This document shows, one piece after another, positions 1 to 5,409 of a stretch of DNA of 13,078 nt. This stretch comes from Alphaproteobacteria bacterium UBA6038 (GTDB lineage: Bacteria > Pseudomonadota > Alphaproteobacteria > Micropepsales > Micropepsaceae). The notes under the pieces were generated by a model, which had not been told where the DNA came from, ran no database searches, and saw nothing but the letters and a program-made list of their open reading frames with translations. A program made the position numbers and the translations under genes. The first letter of the stretch is position 1, and each line of letters starts with the position of its first letter. The stretch is from the NCBI GenBank assembly GCA_002429315.1, contig DIZC01000121.1, forward strand, positions 2,313 to 15,390, written 5' to 3'.

Positions 1-117
1 AAGGCGACGCGCAGCAGGTTGGTCGAGCCCGAGGTGCCGAGCGGCACCCCGGCGGTGATCACGATGCGCTCGCCGGGCTTGGCGAAACCTCCGCTGTAGG
101 CCATTTCCGCCGCGCGC
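1..117. repeat. Direct repeat of the pyk 3' end, left copy
   Basis: This is the left member of a direct repeat pair with 3101-3217, offset by exactly 3100 bases and with mismatches at 24, 79, 87, 90, 91, 108 and 111. Homology stops abruptly after 117. The repeat probably extends beyond the left edge of the window, so its true length is unknown. Confidence 0.9.
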
Positions 118-128
118 GGCGACATCAT
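1..128 (-). pseudogene. Truncated 3' fragment of a pyruvate kinase gene
   Basis: Positions 1-117 match 3101-3217, the 3' end of the complete pyk gene, with 7 mismatches (94% identity). On the minus strand the matching part reads the pyruvate kinase C-terminus (from RAAEMAYSGGF through GERIVITAG to STNLLRVAF). Upstream of the match the frame continues into unrelated codons and meets a TGA at 186-188, so no full kinase can be made here; the nearest ATG codons lie at 123-128. Five of the seven differences fall at third codon positions and only two residues change (K for R, G for E), so the two copies seem to have diverged while both were under coding constraint. The fragment continues past the left window edge. 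It is a remnant, either of the original gene end or of a duplicated one; which of the two cannot be told here. Confidence 0.8.
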
Positions 129-207
129 CGCCGGGTGGCGTCGCGCGGGGATTCCATTTCTGAGCGGCTCAACTGGCCCTTTTTGTCACAGGTTCCAGAG
201 CCGCCAC

Positions 208-246
208 TGTTCCGGAGGCGCAAAGTCGGCAATGTTCGGGAGGCGC
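208..246. repeat. 14-base direct repeat upstream of the ECF sigma gene
   Basis: TGTTCCGGAGGCGC at 208-221 recurs as TGTTCGGGAGGCGC at 233-246, differing at one position and offset by 25 bases. Shorter related pieces (GGTTCCAGAG near 191 and CGTTCGGATC at 290) lie on either side. The position just upstream of the proposed sigma-factor promoter would suit an operator, but no regulator is known to bind it. Confidence 0.4.
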
Positions 247-280
247 CCGGATTGTCCGCGCAAAGGACGGTGCCGGTCTC

Positions 281-308
281 GGAATAAAACGTTCGGATCG
301 AAGGTCTG
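281..308 (+). promoter_or_regulatory. Proposed ECF-type promoter of the sigma/anti-sigma operon
   Basis: GGAATAAA at 281-288 and GGTCTG at 303-308 are separated by 14 bases. The identical pair with identical spacing recurs at 1581-1608 ahead of the metallophosphoesterase gene. The GGAA-type upstream element and GTC-type downstream element resemble the -35 and -10 boxes of ECF sigma promoters in general, and autoregulation is common for ECF sigma genes. Transcription from here would start close to the ATG at 317, giving a nearly leaderless message if that start is used. Confidence 0.6.
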
Positions 309-316
309 CACATTAC

Positions 317-832
317 ATGGACGACCGGCGCCGCAGATTCGAGGCGCAAGCCATGCCGCATCTGGACGCGGCCTACAATCTTGCCCGATGGCTCTCGCGC
401 TCGCCGGCCGACGCGGAAGACATTGTTCAGGAGGCGATGCTGCGTGCGTGTCGGGCTTTCGACGGCTTCCGGGGCGACGAAATCAAGCCTTGGCTGCTCG
501 CGATCGTGCGCAACTGCTCGCGCAACATCGGCGCCGACATGAGAAGGCGCGCGCATATCCCTCTGCCGAATGAGGAGACCGCAGCCCTGGTCGCCGACGG
601 AGCGGACCCCGAAGAGGTCGCCATGCAGGCGAGCCAGAGCCGGAGATTGAATGACGTAATCGCGCGCCTGCCAAGCGAATTCCGTGAAGCGCTGATCCTG
701 CGCGAGATCGAAGACATGAGTTATCGCGAAATAGCGGAAGTCACGCGCGTTCCGGTCGGAACCGTGATGTCGCGGCTGGCGCGGGCCCGCGCCATGCTCA
801 GGGAAAAATGGACCGCGGAGGAGCGCGTATGA
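317..832 (+). CDS. ECF-type RNA polymerase sigma factor
   Basis: This 171-residue protein directs RNA polymerase to a small set of promoters. Sigma region 2 (about residues 13-80) carries the AYNLARWL and DAEDIVQEA core-binding helix followed by FDGFRG and WLLAIVRN. Region 4 (about 112-163) has LPSEFREALILREIEDMSYREIAEV and the recognition helix VPVGTVMSRLARAR. Regions 1 and 3 are absent, as expected for the ECF group. The next gene, a zinc-finger anti-sigma factor, overlaps it by ATGA, so the pair is translationally coupled. The ATG at 317 keeps the conserved RFEA segment but has only a poor ribosome site (GAAGG at 300-304). An ATG at 353 has GAGG eight bases upstream and is the alternative start. 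I did not assign an ECF group. The stimulus is unknown; the downstream exported enzyme and copper protein suggest an envelope, metal or redox signal. Confidence 0.93.
   Translation: MDDRRRRFEAQAMPHLDAAYNLARWLSRSPADAEDIVQEAMLRACRAFDGFRGDEIKPWLLAIVRNCSRNIGADMRRRAHIPLPNEETAALVADGADPEEVAMQASQSRRLNDVIARLPSEFREALILREIEDMSYREIAEVTRVPVGTVMSRLARARAMLREKWTAEERV
817..823 (+). promoter_or_regulatory. Ribosome binding site deciding the anti-sigma start
   Basis: GGAGGAG ends five bases before the ATG at 829. This supports that start over the in-frame ATG at 808, which would overlap the sigma gene by 25 bases and has no comparable site. Confidence 0.75.
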
Positions 833-1587
833 GCTGCCCCGAAATGCTGCGCACGCAGGCTCATCTGGACGGCGAGCTGGACGAAGAAGCCGCCTCCGAA
901 GCGGAGCGTCACTTGGAAAATTGTGCCGAGTGCCGGACGTTCAGCGCAGATGCCGCAGGCCTGAGCGATTGGGTGCGACGCGAAGCTGTACGTCATCGGG
1001 CGCCGGAGCGCTTGGGCAGCCGGATCGGCGCGGCGCTTGATGCCGAGGACGCTGTGGCGAATGTTGTCAGCTTCAATCGGGCACGCCGCAGCTTCTGGCT
1101 TGGCGCTGCCGGCGGTGCTGGCGTTTCCGCCTTGGCCGCCGCTCTCGCGTTCCTGACGATCCTTCCGCCTTCGGCGCGCACCATCGCCGACTCCGTTGCC
1201 GACGCCCACGTGCGTGCCCTGATGAGCGGACAGACGATACAGGTCGCTTCAAGCAATCATCATACCGTGAAGCCCTGGTTTGCCGGACACGTACCGGTGT
1301 CTCCACCCGTGGCCGATTTCGCGGCACAGGGCTTCAGCCTGGTCGGCGGCCGGGTGGATGAGATCGCGAACTCGCCTGCCGCCGTCGTCGTTTACCGCCA
1401 CGGCAGGCACGAGCTCGACCTCTTCTCATGGGCGGATCGTGCGTCACGGTTGCCGGGCCAAAGCACGACCCACGGCTACCACGCGGTATTCTGGAAAAGT
1501 GGCGATCTTGATTTCGCGGCAGTCAGCGACATGGAACGCGCCGAGTTGAACAGATTCGTCCGGCTGGTGCGCAGCGAGCGGGAATAA
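829..1587 (+). CDS. Membrane-anchored zinc-finger anti-sigma factor
   Basis: This 252-residue protein should bind and silence the sigma factor encoded just upstream. The N-terminus has the zinc anti-sigma (ZAS) signature H-x3-C-x2-C at H28, C32 and C35, with C3 as a likely fourth ligand. A charged stretch is followed by one hydrophobic, Gly/Ala-rich membrane segment at about residues 89-112, after two arginines, which predicts a cytoplasmic N-terminus and a periplasmic domain of about 135 residues. That periplasmic part is not a domain I can name; it holds repeated Val/Ala-rich strands and several histidines (for example NHH near residue 140) that could sense a ligand or metal, which is only a guess. 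Start chosen at 829 because of the ATGA overlap and the strong site at 817-823. Its TAA stop (1585-1587) lies inside the proposed -35 box of the next transcription unit. Confidence 0.88.
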   Translation: MSCPEMLRTQAHLDGELDEEAASEAERHLENCAECRTFSADAAGLSDWVRREAVRHRAPERLGSRIGAALDAEDAVANVVSFNRARRSFWLGAAGGAGVSALAAALAFLTILPPSARTIADSVADAHVRALMSGQTIQVASSNHHTVKPWFAGHVPVSPPVADFAAQGFSLVGGRVDEIANSPAAVVVYRHGRHELDLFSWADRASRLPGQSTTHGYHAVFWKSGDLDFAAVSDMERAELNRFVRLVRSERE

Positions 1588-1608
1588 ATCTTCTTCTCGG
1601 CCGGTCTG
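1581..1608 (+). promoter_or_regulatory. Proposed ECF-type promoter of the phosphoesterase-cupredoxin genes
   Basis: GGAATAAA at 1581-1588 and GGTCTG at 1603-1608 repeat, base for base and with the same 14-base spacing, the motif at 281-308. The intervening bases are largely unrelated, so this is a conserved bipartite signal and not a simple duplication. The expected transcription start near 1615 would give a leader of about 25 bases before the ATG at 1641. The upstream half includes the stop codon of the anti-sigma gene. Confidence 0.6.
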
Positions 1609-1640
1609 GCACCTCGAAGTTCAAAAACCGAGGGCGAGAA

Positions 1641-2558
1641 ATGGACGATCATCCTTCCCGGCGAGGAGCACTGAAATGCCTAGGCGTGGGAGCCGGCACG
1701 CTCTTCACCCTTTCCGGCGGGGTATTCGGTGCGTTGGACCTCGCCGAAGCCGCGACAAGGAAGCACCTAGGCACTCCGCTTTTTCTTCAAATCAGCGACA
1801 CGCATATCGGCTTCAGCAAGGACGCCAATCCCGACGTGATCGGCACGCTCAACCAGAGCATCGATCTGGCGAATGGGCTCTTCCAACGGCCGGCGTTCGC
1901 CATTCACACCGGCGACATCACGCATCTATCGAAGGCCGAGGAGTTCGACAATGCGCAGCAACTGCTTGCGCGTCTGCGCGTGAGCGAAATCCATGCCGTG
2001 CCGGGCGAGCACGATGTGACCGACGGGCCAGGGACGGAGTTCTTCAAGCGGTACGGAAAGGTCTCGAACAACAGAGGGTACTACAGCTTCGATGCCAGTG
2101 GCGTCCATTTCATCGCGCTGGTGAATGTGATGTCGTTCAAGCCGGGCGGCTTGGGTGCGCTCGGCGACGATCAACTCGCCTGGCTGAAGACCGATCTATC
2201 CGGCCGCTCCGCCAGCCAACCCATCGTTGTCTTCGCGCACATGCCTCTCTGGACCATCTATGAGCCTTGGGGCTGGGGCACGGCAGAGGGCGATCAGATC
2301 GCCGCGCTGCTGAGGCGCTTCGGCTCGGTGACTGTATTGAACGGCCACATTCACCAGATCGTGCAGAAGGTGGAGGGCAACATCACCTTTCACACCGCGC
2401 GCTCCACGGCATATCCGCAGCCGACGGCCGGCAATGGGCCGGGGCCCGGTCCGCTGAAAGTGCCCGCCGATCAGCTTCCGAAAATGCTCGGCGTCACAAC
2501 GATCGCGCTCGCGCGCAAGAGCGGCCCTCTTTCGCTCACCGACTCCACCATCGCCTGA
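1641..2558 (+). CDS. Tat-exported calcineurin-like metallophosphoesterase
   Basis: This 305-residue protein is a predicted periplasmic two-metal phosphoesterase of the calcineurin-like superfamily. The N-terminus has a twin-arginine motif (SRRGALK, residues 6-12) and a hydrophobic stretch to about residue 37, so it should be exported folded, with metals loaded in the cytoplasm. The metal-site motifs appear in order: D53-x-H55 (ISDTHIG), G91-D92 (HTGDITH), G122-E123-H124-D125, H200 (FAHMPLW) and G235-H236-x-H238 (NGHIHQ). The third motif is normally GNH(D/E), so the usual metal-ligand asparagine is glutamate here, a variant I believe exists in some branches of the family. The substrate cannot be read from sequence. 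Its position downstream of the second copy of the sigma motif and ahead of the cupredoxin suggests it is an output of the ECF system. Confidence 0.9.
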   Translation: MDDHPSRRGALKCLGVGAGTLFTLSGGVFGALDLAEAATRKHLGTPLFLQISDTHIGFSKDANPDVIGTLNQSIDLANGLFQRPAFAIHTGDITHLSKAEEFDNAQQLLARLRVSEIHAVPGEHDVTDGPGTEFFKRYGKVSNNRGYYSFDASGVHFIALVNVMSFKPGGLGALGDDQLAWLKTDLSGRSASQPIVVFAHMPLWTIYEPWGWGTAEGDQIAALLRRFGSVTVLNGHIHQIVQKVEGNITFHTARSTAYPQPTAGNGPGPGPLKVPADQLPKMLGVTTIALARKSGPLSLTDSTIA

Positions 2559-2583
2559 CGACACATTGAGAAGGACTTCCCTG

Positions 2584-2907
2584 ATGCGTTCCAAAGTGCT
2601 TGCACGCACGATTCCGATGCTCGGTCTGCTGCTCATGGTTGCTCCCGCTCTCGCCGACGGCGGGAACATGGTTGTGATGAAGAATTTCGACTTCGCTCCC
2701 ATGGCGATGACCGTCCTGGCCGGGACAACGGTGACCTGGAAGAACCTCGATGGCGAACCTCATACGGTTGTGAGTGCGGACGGCCTCTTCCGCTCCGGAG
2801 CGCTCGATCAGAATGACACCTACACGTTCAGGTTCAGCAAGCCCGGCACTTACAAATACGTCTGTTCCATCCACCCGAAGATGATGGCGACGATCACCGT
2901 CAAATAA
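2584..2907 (+). CDS. Secreted cupredoxin (amicyanin/plastocyanin-like blue copper protein)
   Basis: This 107-residue protein has a cleavable signal peptide (residues 1-24, ending PALA before DGG) and a single cupredoxin domain. The type 1 copper ligands are visible: H60 in EPHTV, then C94, H97 and M100 in the C-terminal loop VCSIHPKM. The C-x2-H-x2-M spacing is that of amicyanin-type short loops. It should act as a periplasmic electron carrier or copper-binding protein. ATG 2584 was chosen over the TTG at 2566 because AAGGA at 2571-2575 sits eight bases upstream and the signal peptide then starts normally. The gene begins 25 bases after the phosphoesterase stop, so the two are probably cotranscribed. 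The partner of this carrier is not in the window. Confidence 0.9.
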   Translation: MRSKVLARTIPMLGLLLMVAPALADGGNMVVMKNFDFAPMAMTVLAGTTVTWKNLDGEPHTVVSADGLFRSGALDQNDTYTFRFSKPGTYKYVCSIHPKMMATITVK

Positions 2908-2912
2908 GATCG

Positions 2913-2926
2913 TCCGCGCGCGCGGA
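2913..2926. repeat. 14-base perfect GC palindrome after the cupredoxin gene
   Basis: TCCGCGCGCGCGGA is its own reverse complement and lies six bases after the cupredoxin stop codon, directly ahead of the larger hairpin at 2930-2968. It may be part of the transcription end region or a binding site for a dimeric protein; no function can be assigned. Confidence 0.35.
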
Positions 2927-2929
2927 TGC

Positions 2930-2968
2930 GAGCCGGGGCCCGTACACGCCCCTCCCGGGCCCCGGCTC
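2930..2968 (+). terminator. Strong hairpin closing the ECF cassette
   Basis: A perfect 13-base-pair stem, GAGCCGGGGCCCG at 2930-2942 and its complement at 2956-2968, flanks a 13-base loop. It lies 22 bases after the cupredoxin stop in the gap between convergent genes. The following sequence is pyrimidine-rich (CCTCTACTTT) and lacks a true T run, so intrinsic termination is likely but not certain. Confidence 0.6.
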
Positions 2969-3084
2969 CCTCTACTTTCGGGACCAGGCAGCGCGCTGGC
3001 GATGCATGAGCGCCCGTGCCGACGGCGCAACGATCAGCTGAATGGCTCGTTGAACGCAGCTAGCGAGCGTGCCGGTTGACCGAC

Positions 3085-4506
3085 CTACTTTCCGCCCACG
3101 AAGGCGACGCGCAGCAGGTTGGTTGAGCCCGAGGTGCCGAGCGGCACCCCGGCGGTGATCACGATGCGCTCGCCGGGCCTGGCGAAGCCCTCGCTGTAGG
3201 CCATTTCGGCGGCGCGCTCGACCACGTCGTCGAGGTCGTGCGCGTCCTCCGTCAGCACGCAGTGCAACCCCCACGCCACCGACAGCCGCCGGGCGGTTTC
3301 GATCAGCGGCGTGAGCGCGATGATCGGCGCTTCGGGGCGCTCGCGCGAGGCGCGCAATCCGGTCGAGCCCGATTTCGTCCAGCTCACGATGGCGCGCGCA
3401 TGAACGGTATGCGTCACCTGATGCACGGCATCCATAATGGCGTCCGCCGTGGTTTCCTCCGGCGGCGGCCGTGTGGCGTCGATCAGCGATTGATACAGCG
3501 GGTCGCTTTCAGCCGCCGCGGCGATCTTGTCCATCATAGCGACGGCTTCGACCGGATGCTTGCCGGTTGCGGTTTCTGCGGACAGCATCACCGCGTCGGC
3601 GCCGTCGAACACCGCGGTTGCCACGTCGGACACTTCGGCGCGGGTAGGCGAGGGCGCCTCGATCATCGATTCCAGCATCTGGGTCGCCACGATCACCGGC
3701 TTGCCGACGCGCCGCGCCGCACGCGTGATCTCCTTCTGCCGTCCGGGCACCGTTTCGATCGGCAGCTCCACGCCAAGATCGCCGCGCGCCACCATCAGGG
3801 CATCCGATAGATCCAGAATTTCCGCCAGCCACTCGAGCGCCTTCGGCTTCTCGATCTTGGCCAGGATGGCGGCGCGGCCGGCGGTCAGCTTGCGCAGCTC
3901 GGCCACGTCGTCGGGCCGCTGCACGAACGACAGCGCCACCCAGTCCACGCCGAGGTCCAGCGCGGCGTGCAGATCGCGCCGGTCTTTCTCCGTCATCGCG
4001 GAGAGCGGGAGCAGCGTATCTGGCAGATTGATGCCTTTGCGGTCTTTCACCACGCCGCCGAGCTCCACCACCGCTTCCGCGGAATCCGGCTTCGAGGCCC
4101 AGGTGCGCAGCCGCACCTTGCCATCGTCGATCAACAGGCAGTGCCGTTGCTTGAGTGCCGCGAACACTTCGCCATGCGGAATCGGCAGCACCGCCGGATC
4201 GTCGGAAGCGTCCTCGCGGGCCAGCCGAACGCGATCGCCTTCCTTCAGCTCGATGCTGCCGCCCGGCAGCTTTCCCAGCCGGATTTTTGGTCCCTGCAGA
4301 TCGACCAGCACGCCGATCGGCCGGCCCACCTCGCGCTCCAGGGCGCGCACACGTCCGTGTGCGTCCTTCAGCGATTCCGGGGTGTTGTGGCTCATATTGA
4401 TGCGGAACACGTCTGCGCCCGCATCGAACAGCGCCTTCATGGTTTCGGGCGCAGAGGAAGCGGGCCCGAGCGTGGCCACGATCTTGGTCTTGCGTCCGCG
4501 CCGCAT
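3085..4506 (-). CDS. pyk: Pyruvate kinase
   Basis: This 473-residue cytoplasmic enzyme converts phosphoenolpyruvate and ADP to pyruvate and ATP, the last step of glycolysis. The expected motifs are present: KTKIVATLGPAS near the start, the substrate residues R35, N37 and S39 in FRINMSHNTPE, LVDLQGPKIRLG, the catalytic lysine and metal-binding E in AKIEKPKAL (K217, E219), D243 in ARGDLGVE, and ATQMLESMIEAPSPTRAEVSDVATAVFDGADAVMLSAETATGKHPVEA. Length is normal for the family. The frame stays open to an ATG at 4599, but the extra 31 residues are basic and unlike the family, and the family normally starts as M-x-x-x-RKTKI, so I chose 4506. It is divergent from the DUF1244 gene. Its last codons are duplicated at 1-117. 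Confidence 0.95.
   Translation of the reverse strand: MRRGRKTKIVATLGPASSAPETMKALFDAGADVFRINMSHNTPESLKDAHGRVRALEREVGRPIGVLVDLQGPKIRLGKLPGGSIELKEGDRVRLAREDASDDPAVLPIPHGEVFAALKQRHCLLIDDGKVRLRTWASKPDSAEAVVELGGVVKDRKGINLPDTLLPLSAMTEKDRRDLHAALDLGVDWVALSFVQRPDDVAELRKLTAGRAAILAKIEKPKALEWLAEILDLSDALMVARGDLGVELPIETVPGRQKEITRAARRVGKPVIVATQMLESMIEAPSPTRAEVSDVATAVFDGADAVMLSAETATGKHPVEAVAMMDKIAAAAESDPLYQSLIDATRPPPEETTADAIMDAVHQVTHTVHARAIVSWTKSGSTGLRASRERPEAPIIALTPLIETARRLSVAWGLHCVLTEDAHDLDDVVERAAEMAYSEGFARPGERIVITAGVPLGTSGSTNLLRVAFVGGK
3101..3217. repeat. Direct repeat of the pyk 3' end, right copy inside pyk
   Basis: This is the right member of the pair with 1-117. It forms part of the intact pyk reading frame, which ends 14 bases further left at 3085. 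Together the two copies bracket the sigma factor, anti-sigma, phosphoesterase and cupredoxin cassette. Confidence 0.9.
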
Positions 4507-4581
4507 GCTCTCCAAAACCCGTTGCGCGCGCCCGAGGTTCCTGCGAGCCTCTAGGACGCGCCGCCGCATCCTGGCGGCCTG

Positions 4582-4612
4582 TTGCGCTTCGAATTGCACA
4601 GCGGCGTATCAT
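4582..4612 (+). promoter_or_regulatory. Possible sigma-70 promoter of the DUF1244 gene
   Basis: TTGCGC at 4582-4587 and TATCAT at 4607-4612 lie in the divergent gap before the ATG at 4648, with a 19-base spacer that is longer than ideal. This is weak pattern matching only. Confidence 0.25.
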
Positions 4613-4647
4613 GCGCGGCGAAACGAGACCAGCCCGGAGTCCCACCG

Positions 4648-4947
4648 ATGGACGAGCGCACACAGAGCGAATTGGAAGCGGCCGTGTTCCGGCGGCTCGT
4701 CGCGCATTTGCGGCAGCGGACGGACGTTCAGAACATCGACATGATGATCACTGCGGGATTCTGTCGCAATTGCCTGGGCGATTGGTATCGCGAGGCGGCC
4801 GCCCAGAAGGGAATCGAGGTGAGCAAGGAAGAAGCACGCGCGCGCGTCTACGGCATGCCGCAAGGCGAATGGAAGCAGCGGTACCAAAAAGACGCGACGC
4901 CGGAGCAGCAGGCGGCATTCGAGCGCTCGCAAAAGACTCACAGCTAA
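4648..4947 (+). CDS. DUF1244 family protein
   Basis: This 99-residue protein matches the small alphaproteobacterial and gammaproteobacterial DUF1244 family, of unknown function. The recognisable core is the segment from about residue 29 on: NIDMMITAGFCRNCLGDWYREAA, containing a C-x2-C pair, followed by YGMPQGEWKQRYQ. The cysteine pair could bind a metal or be redox active, which is speculation. It looks soluble and cytoplasmic, with no signal peptide or membrane segment. The ATG at 4648 has GGAG at 4635-4638; an upstream in-frame ATG at 4582 would add residues not typical of the family. It is followed by gapR, a pairing I associate with rhizobial genomes near pyk. Confidence 0.87.
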   Translation: MDERTQSELEAAVFRRLVAHLRQRTDVQNIDMMITAGFCRNCLGDWYREAAAQKGIEVSKEEARARVYGMPQGEWKQRYQKDATPEQQAAFERSQKTHS

Positions 4948-4948
4948 T

Positions 4949-4967
4949 CGCAACGCGGTGCGTTGCG
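4949..4967. terminator. Small hairpin after the DUF1244 gene
   Basis: CGCAACGC and GCGTTGCG form an eight-base-pair stem with a GGT loop, two bases after the DUF1244 stop. There is no T run, so termination or pausing is uncertain. Its right arm overlaps the possible -35 box of gapR. Confidence 0.3.
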
Positions 4968-4992
4968 CCCGCAAGCGCGACGCTCATATGGT
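4963..4992 (+). promoter_or_regulatory. Possible sigma-70 promoter of gapR
   Basis: TTGCGC at 4963-4968 and TATGGT at 4987-4992 are 18 bases apart, about 50 bases before the gapR start codon. The leader also holds a short hairpin (GGCCC at 5000-5004 pairing with GGGCC at 5009-5013). A modest match, unsupported by anything else. Confidence 0.3.
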
Positions 4993-5040
4993 CGTGTTCG
5001 GCCCGTCCGGGCCTTGGGTGACGATGCGCGGAGATTTTGA

Positions 5041-5313
5041 ATGTCGGCTGTGGGCGTGGTGGAGAAGACAACCTCCAAGGCGGGGTTTGCCGTCGACCAT
5101 CTGAGGTCGTTCATCGAGCGCGTCGAACGGCTCGAGGAGGAAAAGGCGGCGCTCGCGGGCGACATCCGCGAAATCTACTCCGAAGCGAAGGGCTCCGGGT
5201 TCGACACCAAGATCATGCGGCAGGTCGTGCGGCTCAGGAAGCTCGACCGTGCCGACTTCCAGGAGCGCGAAGCCATCCTCGATCTGTACATGGACGCGCT
5301 CGGGATGCGCTAG
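5041..5313 (+). CDS. gapR: GapR family (DUF2312) nucleoid-associated DNA-binding protein
   Basis: This 90-residue protein matches GapR, the alphaproteobacterial chromosome-structuring protein that binds AT-rich, overtwisted DNA and, in Caulobacter, helps replication and cell-cycle progression. The family signature is clear: a coiled-coil helix LRSFIERVERLEEEKAALAGDIREIYSEAKGSGFD, then the basic segment KIMRQVVRLRKLDRAD and the ending EAILDLYMDALGM. Length matches the usual 85-95 residues. GGAG at 5030-5033 precedes the ATG by seven bases. It follows DUF1244 in the same direction and is convergent with the response regulator gene across a palindromic repeat. Confidence 0.93.
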   Translation: MSAVGVVEKTTSKAGFAVDHLRSFIERVERLEEEKAALAGDIREIYSEAKGSGFDTKIMRQVVRLRKLDRADFQEREAILDLYMDALGMR

Positions 5314-5328
5314 CCCATCCAGCACATC

Positions 5329-5400
5329 GTCATCACCCGACTTGTCCGGGTGATCTAATGCTTGAAGAAATGGGGTCGCCCGCATGACGCGGGTGATGAC
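5329..5400. repeat. 72-base palindromic intergenic element
   Basis: Outer arms GTCATCACCCG (5329-5339) and CGGGTGATGAC (5390-5400) are perfect inverted repeats. Each end also contains its own small hairpin: TCACCCG with CGGGTGA (5334-5354), and CCCGC with GCGGG (5379-5393). This nested layout matches the interspersed palindromic repeats common between genes in rhizobial and related genomes. It fills the gap between convergent gapR and the response regulator gene and may serve as a two-way terminator. Confidence 0.75.
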
Positions 5401-5409
5401 CCAGTGGCG

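Larger units (their letters stand above)
118..3084. other. Putative inserted accessory cassette at the pyk 3' end
   Basis: About 3 kb of sequence carrying four co-oriented genes lies between two direct copies of the pyk 3' end. A complete pyk gene on one side and a displaced, slightly divergent gene end on the other is the layout left when foreign DNA joins at the 3' end of a housekeeping gene and supplies a replacement end. A tandem duplication of pyk with later loss would look similar. No integrase, transposase or terminal inverted repeat is visible, so the mechanism is open. Composition hints at foreign origin only weakly: line 2821-2880 in the cupredoxin has 31 of 60 G+C against 40 of 60 in line 7561-7620 of the core region. 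Confidence 0.4.

Noticed and set aside
125..556. A 143-codon minus-strand frame running from the sigma gene to the pyk fragment
   Set aside because: It is in a different frame from the pyk fragment, overlaps the sigma gene antisense, and shows no recognisable motif or ribosome site.
2969..3084. Possible terminator hairpin for pyk on the minus strand (CAACGA at 3028-3033 with TCGTTG at 3047-3052)
   Set aside because: The stem is only six base pairs with a long loop and no T run on the minus strand, so it is not distinguishable from chance.
3527..4744. A 405-codon open frame antisense to pyruvate kinase
   Set aside because: It is a mirror of the pyk codons in high-GC DNA, rich in Ser and Arg with no domain, while the opposite strand carries a complete, well-conserved enzyme.
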